DNA of 64,000 bases from Rhodospirillum sp. Its GTDB lineage: Bacteria; Pseudomonadota; Alphaproteobacteria; Rhodospirillales; Rhodospirillaceae. The notes beneath the pieces were generated by a model that worked only from the letters and a program-made list of their open reading frames with translations, searched no databases and was not told the DNA's origin. The stretch covers positions 37,766 to 101,765 of the forward strand of contig JAIOYK010000016.1 in NCBI GenBank assembly GCA_021741145.1, read 5' to 3'. The translations under genes and the position numbers were made by a program. Every line of letters begins with the position of its first letter. The first letter of the stretch is position 1. Below, piece by piece: positions 21,927 to 30,311 of the stretch.

Positions 21927-22238
21927 TCCATGATCCCCAACCCAATGCCCAACGGGTCGGCTTCCCGCCCCTATACTGATCACAAATCGGAAACAATAAT
22001 ATCTCTAGAAGAAGTCTTGCTTCCCTGTCATTGACTGTTCACCTTCTAATGCATCAACTCAAACAGGGGCTCAGGCGAATTCTGGAAAGTTGATGGGTTC
22101 ACGAAGTCCGAGTACACAGGCGGTTGACTCCTTTGCAAGCAACGGTGCGCCGGGCACCATGGATCCTGTTGTGATCCGCGGACAGTCGAAAGAAAATGAA
22201 CCGTGACGCACGTCCCCCATTCCCCGCGAGGACAGGCC
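21927..22238. other. Intergenic region before the glycosyltransferase operon
   Basis: 312 bases with no supportable gene, between the ABC-exporter-like gene and the first glycosyltransferase. It probably contains the promoter for the ten-gene operon. Two stretches resemble half-sites of the TGTGATC/GATCACA motif found in the polyamine cluster (TACTGATCACAA at 21974-21985 and TTGTGATC at 22169-22176), but the match is too weak to call an operator. GAGGACAGG before 22239 is the ribosome-binding site of the next gene. Confidence 0.45.
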
Positions 22239-23426
22239 ATGCCAACGAATCGCGTTCTTCTGTACAGCCACGACACATTCGGGCTTGGGCATTTGCGGCG
22301 GTCGAGCGCCATCGCCCGCCGACTCGTGGAACATAATCCAGACTTGGCTGTCCTGATCGTCACGGGGTCGCCCGTGGTCGGGCGGTTCACCTTCCCCGAA
22401 GGTGTGGACCATATCCGCTTGCCCGGCGTGACAAAGCTCCCAGATGGCAACTACACGGCGGAGAGTTTAAATCTCAGTATTGATGACGTGACCGAGATCC
22501 GCTCCTCTCTACTCCTGTCCGCGGCCAAGAGCTTTCATCCGGACCTCGTCATTGTCGACAAGGAGCCGACGGGCTTCCGGGGGGAGATGCTTCCAACCCT
22601 TGCGTATCTCCGCGCGGAGGGATCCACCCGCCTGGTCTTGGGGCTCAGAGACGTCCTCGATGCCCCGGATGTCCTTTTGCAGGAGTGGATCCGCAAGGAC
22701 GCCCTCCAAGCCATGGAGGACTTTTACGACGCCATCTGGATTTATGGGCCGGAGGCTGTTTACAACCCGTTGCAGGGATTGCCCTTGTCTGCGAAGACCG
22801 CGGCCAAGGTGTCTTATACGGGCTACCTGCCCCGCCCCAATGGCACGCGGGCAGCCTCTCCCATCGACGAGCCTTACATTCTGGTCACGCCCGGCGGCGG
22901 GGGCGATGGAACGGCTTTGATCAACTGGGTGATCTCCGCCTATGAAACCGATCCGACCCTGGCTCCCCGAGCCTTTATCGTTTTTGGCCCCTTTCTCGAC
23001 AAAGAGGCGAAAGTCGCTTTCGACGAGAGAATCCTCGCCCTCGCCCCCCGTGTGGAAGCAATCGATTTCCACACCCGGATGGAAGAGTTGCAACACCATG
23101 CCACCGGTGTGGTGGCCATGGGCGGCTACAATACCTTTTGCGAAATCCTCAGCGCCAACAAGCCCGCGATCATCGCGCCCCGGAAGCGGCCGCGCATGGA
23201 GCAGTACATCCGCGCCGCCGCCGCTCAGAAGCTGGGATTGGCGCGCATGCTGGATCCAGACGAAGACGGGCACGATCCTGCCGTCATGGCCGAGGCAATT
23301 CGGGGCCTGTGCCACCAGCCCCCCCCGGGAGCTGCCCGGTTACCCGGCCTCCTCGATGGGATGGACCGCATCGTGACGCTGTTCACCGCGCTTTTGCATG
23401 GAGACACCTCGTGTCCCCTGGCCTAA
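22239..23426 (+). CDS. MurG-like glycosyltransferase (GT28-type)
   Basis: A 395-residue glycosyltransferase of the GT-B fold. The N-terminal LLYSHDTFGLGHLRRSSAIA is the acceptor-side start of this group, and the C-terminal MGGYNTFCEILSANKPAII with PRKRPRMEQYIRA matches the nucleotide-sugar-binding end of MurG/GT28-like enzymes. No signal peptide or membrane helix; probably cytoplasmic. The sugar and acceptor are unknown. It opens a run of ten genes and overlaps the next start by 16 bases. ATG 22239 is chosen for its GAGGACAGG site; an upstream GTG at 22203 would add 12 residues. Confidence 0.85.
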   Translation: MPTNRVLLYSHDTFGLGHLRRSSAIARRLVEHNPDLAVLIVTGSPVVGRFTFPEGVDHIRLPGVTKLPDGNYTAESLNLSIDDVTEIRSSLLLSAAKSFHPDLVIVDKEPTGFRGEMLPTLAYLRAEGSTRLVLGLRDVLDAPDVLLQEWIRKDALQAMEDFYDAIWIYGPEAVYNPLQGLPLSAKTAAKVSYTGYLPRPNGTRAASPIDEPYILVTPGGGGDGTALINWVISAYETDPTLAPRAFIVFGPFLDKEAKVAFDERILALAPRVEAIDFHTRMEELQHHATGVVAMGGYNTFCEILSANKPAIIAPRKRPRMEQYIRAAAAQKLGLARMLDPDEDGHDPAVMAEAIRGLCHQPPPGAARLPGLLDGMDRIVTLFTALLHGDTSCPLA

Positions 23427-24703
23427 CCGATGGGGAGGGTCACGCCGCGGCCCCCCTGGCGATCATCCTGAAGGGCTATCCCCGGCTGTCGGAAACCTTC
23501 ATCGCCCAGGAACTGCTTGCCTTGCAGGACCGGGGCCTCGCCTTCGAGATCTGGTCCTTGCGCCACCCCACGGACAAGGCGCGCCACGCACTGAATGAAA
23601 AAATCACGGCCAAGGTCCATTACCTTCCCGAATACCTCTACCAGGAACCGCGCCGCGTCCTCTCCGCCCTTTGGTCCCGCATGGGGACGCCCGGTTTCGG
23701 CGGAGTGCTGAAAACTTGGTTCCGGGATTTGGTCCGGGATCCCACGCCGAACCGGATCCGCCGGTTCGGACAAGCCCTGGTTCTGGCCGCCGAACTGCCC
23801 GACGGCGTCCGCTTCCTCCATGCCCATTTCCTTCACACGCCCGCGTCCGTGACCCGATACGCGGCCTTGATGCGGGGTCTGCCCTGGGGTTACTCCGCCC
23901 ACGCCAAGGACATCTGGACCATTCCCGATTGGGAAAAGCGGGAGAAGCTGGCATCCGCCAGCTTCGGGGTCACGTGCACGGGCTCCGGAGCGGCGCATCT
24001 GCGCTCCCTCGCCGCGGACCCGTCCCGGGTGGGCCTTGTCTACCATGGATTGAACCTGAACCGGTTCCCCCCGGCCCCGGCGGATCGCCCGGCCCGGGAT
24101 GGTCACTCGGTCGAGGATCCGTTTCGCCTGCTGTCCGTTGGACGACTGGTGGAAAAGAAGGGCTACGACATCCTTCTCGAGGCCCTCGCCCTGCTGCCGC
24201 CGGACCTGCATTGGCGCCTGGACCACATCGGTGGCGGAGCCGAGGCCAAGGTCCTGAAGGCCCAGGCGGAGCGCCTCGGATTGACCGGCCGGATCACCTG
24301 GATGGGCGCCCGGGTCCAGGACGAGGTCATCGACGCCATGCGCGCCGCCGACCTGTTCGTCCTGCCCAGCCGGATCACCCGATCCGGAGACCGGGATGGT
24401 CTCCCCAATGTTCTGATGGAAGCGGCCAGCCAGATGCTTCCCCTGTTGAGCACGCCCGTCTCCGCCATTCCCGAATTCATCACCGACGGAGTCCAGGGCC
24501 GATTGGTCGAGGGGGCCCCCGCCCCCTGGGCCTCCGCCATCCAGGCCCTGGCGAAATCCCCCGGAATACGGCGTGGTCTCGCCGAGGCCGCCCATGCCCG
24601 ACTCGTTTCGGCCTTCGGCATGGACCGGGGCATCACGCTGCTGGAGGGGCGCCTCGCGCCCTTCCTGGGGAAGACCCTGGGGGAGGAGTCCCCCTCCCCA
24701 TGA
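23411..24703 (+). CDS. GT4-family glycosyltransferase
   Basis: A 430-residue glycosyltransferase of GT-B fold, group 1. The beginning LAIILKGYPRLSETFIAQEL is typical of GT4 enzymes of exopolysaccharide loci (colanic-acid WcaL-like). The second domain has LLSVGRLVEKKGYDILLEAL, then RSGDRDGLPNVLMEAASQ, the E-x7-E region that binds the donor, and the SAIPEFI stretch. GTG at 23411, with GGAGA eight bases upstream and overlapping the preceding gene by 16 bases, is the best start; an open frame continues further upstream but lies inside the previous gene. Cytoplasmic; donor and acceptor unknown. Confidence 0.87.
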   Translation: MSPGLTDGEGHAAAPLAIILKGYPRLSETFIAQELLALQDRGLAFEIWSLRHPTDKARHALNEKITAKVHYLPEYLYQEPRRVLSALWSRMGTPGFGGVLKTWFRDLVRDPTPNRIRRFGQALVLAAELPDGVRFLHAHFLHTPASVTRYAALMRGLPWGYSAHAKDIWTIPDWEKREKLASASFGVTCTGSGAAHLRSLAADPSRVGLVYHGLNLNRFPPAPADRPARDGHSVEDPFRLLSVGRLVEKKGYDILLEALALLPPDLHWRLDHIGGGAEAKVLKAQAERLGLTGRITWMGARVQDEVIDAMRAADLFVLPSRITRSGDRDGLPNVLMEAASQMLPLLSTPVSAIPEFITDGVQGRLVEGAPAPWASAIQALAKSPGIRRGLAEAAHARLVSAFGMDRGITLLEGRLAPFLGKTLGEESPSP

Positions 24704-25836
24704 CCGCCCCGGCGCGTCCCTCCGCCTTTCCCGTGGTTTTCCATGCTCCGCTGAAACCCCCGGACCATCCCACGCCCTCGGGGGATCGCACGGTGGCGCG
24801 GTTGTTCCTTCAGGTTTTGGACCGCATTGGGTTCATGCCCTGGTTGGCCCGCGAGCCCCGTACCAGGGATGGCCAGGGGGATGCCCAAGCTCAAGCCCGT
24901 CTGATCGAGCGGGCGGAGCGCGAGGCCGCGCGGTTGATCGACCATTTCAGGGACCTCCCCTCCCTTGGCCGTCCCCGCTTGTGGTTCACCTACCATGTCT
25001 ATTACAAGGCACCGGACCTGATCGGTCCCGTCGTGTCTCGCGCCTTGGGCATCCCCTATGTGATCGCCGAGGCCTCCCGTTCGCCCAAACGCCTGCATGG
25101 CCCCTGGGCGCGGTTCGCCGCCCTGGCGGAGGCGGCCATCGACCAAGCCCGCTTGGTGCTTTGCCCCACCCAGCGGGATTTCCCGGCCCTCGCGGCGGCG
25201 AAGCCGCCGGGCCAACGCCTCCTCCTGGTTCCCCCGTTCCTGGGCCTCCCCCCCGCGCCCGACAGGCCTCCGCGAGCCGAAGGAGACCCGGTCCGGCTGG
25301 TCACCGTCGCCATGACGCGGCCCGGTGCCAAGATGGACTCCTACCGGCTCCTGGCCGAGGCCCTGGGGCGGATTGATCCGGCGACCTGGACCCTGACGGT
25401 CATCGGCGGGGGCGAAGCGGAAGTGGAGACCCATCGCCTGTTCCAACCCTTTCGGGAGCAGGTCCGCTTCCTGGGCGCGCTGCCGCCCGACGAGATCCCC
25501 CCCCATCTGGCCGAGGCGGATCTGTTCGTCTGGCCCGGCCTGGACGAGGCCTTTGGCATGGTCTACCTGGAAGCCCAGGCCCAAAGCCTGCCCGTCCTGG
25601 CCTGCGATGGCCCCGGCGTGCGCGCCGTGGTGGCCTCCGCCGCGGGCCATCCCCTTCCCGCGCCGACGCCGGAAGCCTTCGCCGGAACGCTCGGCCAAAT
25701 CCTCGCCACCCCGGACACCCTGCGCGGATTGGGGCGGGACGCCAGGGAGCGGATCGCGCGGAACCATTCCCTGGACGCGGCGGCGGAGCAACTGGCCCCG
25801 GTCCTCCGCCCACTGGCCGAGGGCGGCCGTCGATGA
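24700..25836 (+). CDS. GT4-like glycosyltransferase
   Basis: A 378-residue GT-B glycosyltransferase. The N-terminal half has WFTYHVYYKAPDLIGPVVSR and then IPYVIAEAS, an acceptor-domain pattern. The C-terminal half has VTVAMTRPGAKMDSYRLLAEAL, IGGGEAEVE, FLGALPPDEIPPHLAEADLF and GLDEAFGMVYLEAQAQSLPV, the conserved E-x7-E donor site of GT4 enzymes. The start overlaps the preceding stop as ATGA and its stop overlaps the next start likewise, so it is translationally coupled on both sides. Substrates cannot be inferred. Confidence 0.85.
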   Translation: MTAPARPSAFPVVFHAPLKPPDHPTPSGDRTVARLFLQVLDRIGFMPWLAREPRTRDGQGDAQAQARLIERAEREAARLIDHFRDLPSLGRPRLWFTYHVYYKAPDLIGPVVSRALGIPYVIAEASRSPKRLHGPWARFAALAEAAIDQARLVLCPTQRDFPALAAAKPPGQRLLLVPPFLGLPPAPDRPPRAEGDPVRLVTVAMTRPGAKMDSYRLLAEALGRIDPATWTLTVIGGGEAEVETHRLFQPFREQVRFLGALPPDEIPPHLAEADLFVWPGLDEAFGMVYLEAQAQSLPVLACDGPGVRAVVASAAGHPLPAPTPEAFAGTLGQILATPDTLRGLGRDARERIARNHSLDAAAEQLAPVLRPLAEGGRR

Positions 25837-26459
25837 CCGACGGAACGCCCGTTGCCTTCCTGCGCCACGGGCGCACCGCCTGGAACCACGACGGCCGGTT
25901 ACAGGGCTCGACGGACATTCCCCTGGCCGAAGCCGAACGCGTCCACCTGGAAACCCTCGTCCCGCCCGCGCCCTGGCCGACGGCAAAACTGGTTTCCAGT
26001 CCCCTGGTCCGCGCCCACGCCTCCGCCGAGGCCCTCTCCGCCCAAACCAGTTCGGGAGGGCGCTCGCCCATTATCCGAGGCGAACTGCGGGAAATGAACT
26101 GGGGGAATTGGGAAGGTCTCAAGGGCGAGGACCTGGCTCGCGACCACCCCGACGCCTACCGCCCCCTCTCCGAATGGGGATGGGATTTCCGCCCACCCGG
26201 TGGAGAGAGCCTCCGCGAGGTTTGGGACCGCGTCGCGCCTTGGCTCCTCGGTCTGCGGGAACCGACTCTCGCGGTGACGCATATTGGCGTCATGCGCGTG
26301 GTGCTCGCCCGGGCCCATGGCTGGACCTTCCAGGGTCCTCCCCCCTTCCAAATCAAGCGCGACCGACTGTACATTGTTCATGTTTCCCGGGACGGCACCT
26401 TGGTTCCCTCGAAGGATCCGCTCCGTCTGGAAACAAAGGGAAAGGCCCCCGTCCCATGA
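25833..26459 (+). CDS. Histidine phosphatase (phosphoglycerate-mutase-like)
   Basis: A 208-residue protein of the histidine phosphatase superfamily. The catalytic LRHGRTAWN is at residues 10-18, a conserved REMNWGNWEG segment carries the acid/base Glu region, and VTHIGVMRV provides the second conserved His. Members dephosphorylate sugar phosphates, alpha-ribazole phosphate and similar small molecules. Placement between glycosyltransferases with ATGA overlaps on both sides suggests it removes a phosphate from a sugar or glycan intermediate in this pathway; that is inference. No signal peptide. Confidence 0.88.
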   Translation: MTDGTPVAFLRHGRTAWNHDGRLQGSTDIPLAEAERVHLETLVPPAPWPTAKLVSSPLVRAHASAEALSAQTSSGGRSPIIRGELREMNWGNWEGLKGEDLARDHPDAYRPLSEWGWDFRPPGGESLREVWDRVAPWLLGLREPTLAVTHIGVMRVVLARAHGWTFQGPPPFQIKRDRLYIVHVSRDGTLVPSKDPLRLETKGKAPVP

Positions 26460-27625
26460 AGACCATTCTTTTCGCCGTCACCCATCTGCTTGGAACCGGC
26501 CACCTCAGCCGGATCTCCACCCTCGGCCAAGCCTATATGGCCCGGGGATGGCGCGTGGTCATCGTCAGCGGAGGCCGCCCCGCCCCCCATCTGCTCCGCC
26601 CGGGCATGGAGCTCATCCAGCTCCCCCCGGTCTCCGTGGAGGGGGCCGATTACAAGCGCCTGCTCGACTCCGATGGCGTCGTCATCGACATGGCCTATCG
26701 GGAAGCCCGGCGGGACCGGATTCTCGAGGCCCTGCGCGCGACGGCCCCGGACGTGGTCGTGACCGAGTTGTACCCCTTCGGCCGCCAATTGCTCCGCCTG
26801 GAATTCGACGCCCTTCTCGACGCGGCCCATGCCATGCGACCCAAGCCCCTGGTCCTGGCTTCCTCGCGCGATATCCTCGAACCCCCCAGAACGCTGGAGA
26901 AGGCCCACAAGACCGAGGAACGCTTGGCCAACCGTTATGACGGAGTCCTGGTCCACGCCGACCCCACCATTGTCCGGCTCGAGGCCAGTTGGCCCGATAT
27001 CACCCCCTTCGCCGACAAGCTCCAGTACACCGGATATGTGGCGGCCCAAGATGGCGCCGCCGCCACCCCGGACGACCAGCGGACCGGTGATATTCTGGTG
27101 ACCGCCGGTGGCGGCGACCTGGGCGCCCGCCTACGCCTATTCGAACAGGCCACGGAGGCGGCAATCGCCGACACCCAACAACGGCGCTGGCGGATCCTGG
27201 TGGGCGGGGGGGGCGCCGAGGAGCGGGTGACCACCTTGATGGCCCGCCCTGGCGCCGGAGAGCGCTTCATCGCCGAAAAGGTCCACGCGGGGTTCCGGGA
27301 CCTCCTCGCCCAGGCCCCCGCCCTGGTGGGCCAAAGCGGTTACAACACGGCGATGGACCTGCTCGTCGCCCGCTGCCCGGCGGTCTTTTGTCCCTTCGAG
27401 GACGGCGGCGAGACGGAGCAACTGGCCCGCGCCCGCCTTTGGGCCAAGCATGGCCCCTTCGAGGTAACCCGATCCGAGGAGTTGACCGCCGACGACCTCC
27501 TCGCCGCCCTGGCCCGGGTCACCGGACCGAACCGGGTGGCCTTCAGCCCCATCGACATCGACGGCGCGACGCACAGCGTCGAAATCACGGAAACCCTGGT
27601 CCAGCGCCTGAAAGACGCCCGATGA
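26456..27625 (+). CDS. MurG-like glycosyltransferase (GT28-type)
   Basis: A 389-residue GT-B glycosyltransferase. N-terminal ILFAVTHLLGTGHLSRISTL resembles the first glycosyltransferase of the operon, and the C-terminal LVGQSGYNTAMDLLVARCPA with PFEDGGETEQLARARL is the GT28-type donor site. ILVTAGGGDLGARL at the domain junction also fits. Overlaps with both neighbours are ATGA. Having two MurG-like and two GT4-like enzymes suggests at least four transfer steps, or paralogues with different acceptors. Confidence 0.85.
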   Translation: MKTILFAVTHLLGTGHLSRISTLGQAYMARGWRVVIVSGGRPAPHLLRPGMELIQLPPVSVEGADYKRLLDSDGVVIDMAYREARRDRILEALRATAPDVVVTELYPFGRQLLRLEFDALLDAAHAMRPKPLVLASSRDILEPPRTLEKAHKTEERLANRYDGVLVHADPTIVRLEASWPDITPFADKLQYTGYVAAQDGAAATPDDQRTGDILVTAGGGDLGARLRLFEQATEAAIADTQQRRWRILVGGGGAEERVTTLMARPGAGERFIAEKVHAGFRDLLAQAPALVGQSGYNTAMDLLVARCPAVFCPFEDGGETEQLARARLWAKHGPFEVTRSEELTADDLLAALARVTGPNRVAFSPIDIDGATHSVEITETLVQRLKDAR

Positions 27626-28401
27626 CCGCCCTTTGGGAGCCCCTGGTCACCGAACTCGCGGCCTGGCGAAGGGAGGGGAAGAGGGTGCCCCTTTGGTGGC
27701 GCGATGACGACGCGACACTCCCCTCCCCCGCCCTCGACCGCCTGCTGTCCCTGACCGCCGAGCGGGCGATCCCCGTCCATCTGGCGGTCATCCCGAGGGA
27801 CGCCACGCTTGCCCTCTCCGACCGCCTGCGGCCCGTCGCGGCGGTCCATGTCCTGGTCCACGGCTGGACCCACCGGAACCACGAGCCGCCAGACCGGAAA
27901 AAGGCGGAATTCGGATCCGGCCGCCCGCTCGCCCTCGTCCTGGACGAGGCAAGGTCTGGCCTGGATCGCCTGACAACCCTGTTTGGCGACCAATGCGCCC
28001 CCATCCTGATTCCCCCCTGGAACCGGTTCTCCCCGGACCTTCCCGCGGAACTGGCGCGCCTCGGATACGTGGCTCTGTCCGCCTTTGGGCCGGAGCCCAA
28101 GGTCCACGGGCTTCCCCGGTGGAATACCCATCTGGACGTCATCGACTGGCATGGAAGCCGCTCCTTGACGCCACCGGACCAACTGATCGCCCAAGTAACG
28201 GCGCTTCTGAAGGAGCGGAGACACCCGCCCTCCGCCCCCCACCAGATTCCAGCGCGACCCTTCCGCCCTTTGGGGCTCCTGACCCACCACCTGGACCATG
28301 ACGCCGCGGTCTGGTCCTTCCTCGAGACTCTGCTCGAACAATTCACGACCTCCGAGGCCGTCCGGTGGGTCAGCGCGAAGGAAACGCCATGGACCTGTTG
28401 A
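27622..28401 (+). CDS. Polysaccharide-deacetylase-like protein
   Basis: A 259-residue protein that looks like a divergent NodB/carbohydrate esterase family 4 member. PLWWRDDDAT carries the catalytic/metal Asp pair, HGWTHRNH resembles the HxxxH zinc-binding motif, and LIPPWNRFSPDLPAEL corresponds to the substrate-groove motif with Arg. Near the C-terminus LTHHLDHD may supply the last conserved His. There is no signal peptide, so it would act in the cytoplasm, unlike secreted deacetylases; possible substrates are acetylated sugars on an intermediate. Its start overlaps the previous gene (ATGA), and its stop lies 13 bases inside the next gene. Confidence 0.75.
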   Translation: MTALWEPLVTELAAWRREGKRVPLWWRDDDATLPSPALDRLLSLTAERAIPVHLAVIPRDATLALSDRLRPVAAVHVLVHGWTHRNHEPPDRKKAEFGSGRPLALVLDEARSGLDRLTTLFGDQCAPILIPPWNRFSPDLPAELARLGYVALSAFGPEPKVHGLPRWNTHLDVIDWHGSRSLTPPDQLIAQVTALLKERRHPPSAPHQIPARPFRPLGLLTHHLDHDAAVWSFLETLLEQFTTSEAVRWVSAKETPWTC

Positions 28402-30311
28402 CGGTCGAAAACCTCCATGTCGGCTTCCGACTTCCCCGGGGAGAGTTGGACGCCATCTCGGGTGTTTCCTTCAGCCTTCCCCAGGGAGGAACCTTGGCCG
28501 TCGTCGGGGAATCCGGATCGGGCAAATCGGTGACGGCGCGGGCGGTCATGGGGCTGCTTCCCGCCTCGGCCCGAATCAAGGCCGGGCGGGTGCTGTTCGC
28601 GGATCCAAAGGCCGGCGAGGCGGCTCCCATCGACCTGACGGCCCTGCCGCCCGATGGCCGGGTCCTGCGCGCCATCCGGGGGAACGCCATCTCCATGGTC
28701 TTCCAAGAGCCCCTGAGCGCCCTCTCGCCGGTTCACACCATCGGCGACCAGATCGGCGAGGTGGCGCGCCTCCACCGTGGCATGGACCGCGCGGCCGCCC
28801 GACGCGAGACCCGGGAGATCCTGTCCCTGGTGCGTTTCCCCGACCCCGACCGGGTTCTGGACAGCTATCCCTTCGAACTGTCCGGGGGCATGCGCCAGCG
28901 CGCGCTGATTGGCATGGCCCTCATTTCCCGCCCCCGTCTGCTGATCGCCGACGAACCGACGACCGCCCTGGACGTGACCGTCCAGGCGGAAATCCTCGCC
29001 CTGCTCCACGACCTGCGGCGCGACCTGGGCATGGCCATTCTCATCATCACCCACGACATGGGCGTGGTCGCCAGCCTGGCCGAGGATGTGGTGGTCATGA
29101 AAGACGGGCGGTGCTTGGAACGGGGACCCACCCGCGCTGTCCTCAAGGACCCCCGCCACGCCTATACCCAACACCTGCTGTCCTCCATTCCCCGCCATCC
29201 AAACGACCTCGGGCCAAACGACCTCGGGCCAAACGACCTCGGGTCAAACGACCTCGGGCCAAACGATCCCGGACCCGTGGATCCGTCAGGCTCCCAGTTT
29301 CGCGCCCAACCCTCCCCCGCCCCCCTGCTTCTGGAGGCGGAGGGCCTGGACATGACCTTCCAGTCCCGCGCGGGGCGGGGCTTTTTCCGATCCAAACCCA
29401 AGGAAACCCGTGCGCTGACCAACGTGGACCTGACATTGCGCCAGGGAGAATGCCTGGGAATCGTCGGGGAATCCGGGTCGGGAAAATCGACCCTGTCGCG
29501 CATTCTCATGCGGGCCATCACGCCGGACCGGGGGTGTCTGCGGTTCCATGGCGGGGACGGCCCCCTTGATCTCCTTGGCCTGAATGCCCGGGACCTGCGC
29601 GGCTTTCGCCGCCATATCCAAACGGTCTTCCAAGACCCGGTCGGATCCCTGAGCCCCCGACGGAAGATCCTCGACATCCTCCGCGAACCCCTGGAGATTC
29701 AAGGGATCGGAACGCCAGCCAGCCGTCGGGCCATGGCGCTGGATCTGATCACCCTCGTTGGCTTGACGGAAGCCCACCTCGACCGTTTTCCCCACAGTTT
29801 GTCCGGGGGACAGAAGCAACGGGTCGGCATCGCCCGGGCGCTCGCGCTGGAACCTGAAATCCTGATCCTGGACGAAGCCGTTTCCGCCCTGGATGTCTCG
29901 ATCCAGGCCCGTATCCTCGCCCTGCTCCAAGACTTGCGCCAGCGCCTGAGACTCAGTTACATATTCATCAGCCATGACATGGGGGTCATCAACCAAATGG
30001 CCGACCGGATCATGGTTCTGTGTGGGGGATACATGGTGGAAACCGCCCCCCGCGAGGCCCTGTTCGCCAGGCCAAGCCACCCCTACACCCGATCCCTTCT
30101 GGCCGCGGTTCCCCGGCCGGATCCGGATCATCCGCTGGATTTGGAGGGTCTTCGCGGGGGCCGCGCCAATATCCCCGCCCGCTGGCCCCTCCCCTTCGCA
30201 CGGGACGGCGAACCCGCGCGAACCCTGATCGAAGTCGGACCGGACCATTGGGTCCGCGCCGCGCCAACGCCACCCACGTCAAGACCAGCTGAAGGGATGG
30301 GACTGGGATGA
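28389..30311 (+). CDS. Double-domain oligopeptide/oligosaccharide ABC ATPase (DppD-DppF fusion, YejF type)
   Basis: A 640-residue fusion of two intact ABC ATPases. Domain 1 has Walker A GESGSGKS (about 38-45), signature LSGGMRQR, Walker [13 protein letters not shown] and an H-loop His in ITHDMG. Domain 2 has Walker [10 protein letters not shown] (about residue 360), signature [15 protein letters not shown], Walker [13 protein letters not shown] and ISHDMG. A low-complexity linker made of NDLGP repeats joins them. It energises the family-5 importer encoded by the next three genes. ATG 28389 overlaps the deacetylase-like gene by 13 bases. The motifs look fully functional, in contrast to the degenerate exporter-like protein upstream. 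Confidence 0.93.
   Translation: MDLLTVENLHVGFRLPRGELDAISGVSFSLPQGGTLAVVGESGSGKSVTARAVMGLLPASARIKAGRVLFADPKAGEAAPIDLTALPPDGRVLRAIRGNAISMVFQEPLSALSPVHTIGDQIGEVARLHRGMDRAAARRETREILSLVRFPDPDRVLDSYPFELSGGMRQRALIGMALISRPRLLIADEPTTALDVTVQAEILALLHDLRRDLGMAILIITHDMGVVASLAEDVVVMKDGRCLERGPTRAVLKDPRHAYTQHLLSSIPRHPNDLGPNDLGPNDLGSNDLGPNDPGPVDPSGSQFRAQPSPAPLLLEAEGLDMTFQSRAGRGFFRSKPKETRALTNVDLTLRQGECLGIVGESGSGKSTLSRILMRAITPDRGCLRFHGGDGPLDLLGLNARDLRGFRRHIQTVFQDPVGSLSPRRKILDILREPLEIQGIGTPASRRAMALDLITLVGLTEAHLDRFPHSLSGGQKQRVGIARALALEPEILILDEAVSALDVSIQARILALLQDLRQRLRLSYIFISHDMGVINQMADRIMVLCGGYMVETAPREALFARPSHPYTRSLLAAVPRPDPDHPLDLEGLRGGRANIPARWPLPFARDGEPARTLIEVGPDHWVRAAPTPPTSRPAEGMGLG
29201..29275 (+). repeat. 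Five 15-bp tandem repeats in the ABC ATPase linker
   Basis: Five units of 15 bp follow one another: AAACGACCTCGGGCC twice, AAACGACCTCGGGTC, AAACGACCTCGGGCC, and a diverged AAACGATCCCGGACC. They encode [25 protein letters not shown] in the linker between the two ATPase domains. Length changes would keep the frame and only alter linker length. Confidence 0.92.

Noticed and set aside
21974..22176. TACTGATCACAA and TTGTGATC as operators of the polyamine GntR protein before the glycosyltransferase operon
   Set aside because: Only half-sites or a partial match, and no functional link between the operons; could be chance.
22239..28401. The glycosyltransferase block as a standard capsule or O-antigen locus
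   Set aside because: No Wzx, Wzy, Wzz, initiating phosphoglycosyltransferase or nucleotide-sugar synthesis genes are present in the block.
29201..29275. Short direct repeats considered as a CRISPR array
   Set aside because: The units are 15 bp with no spacers, lie inside a coding frame and encode a pentapeptide repeat; no cas genes are present.
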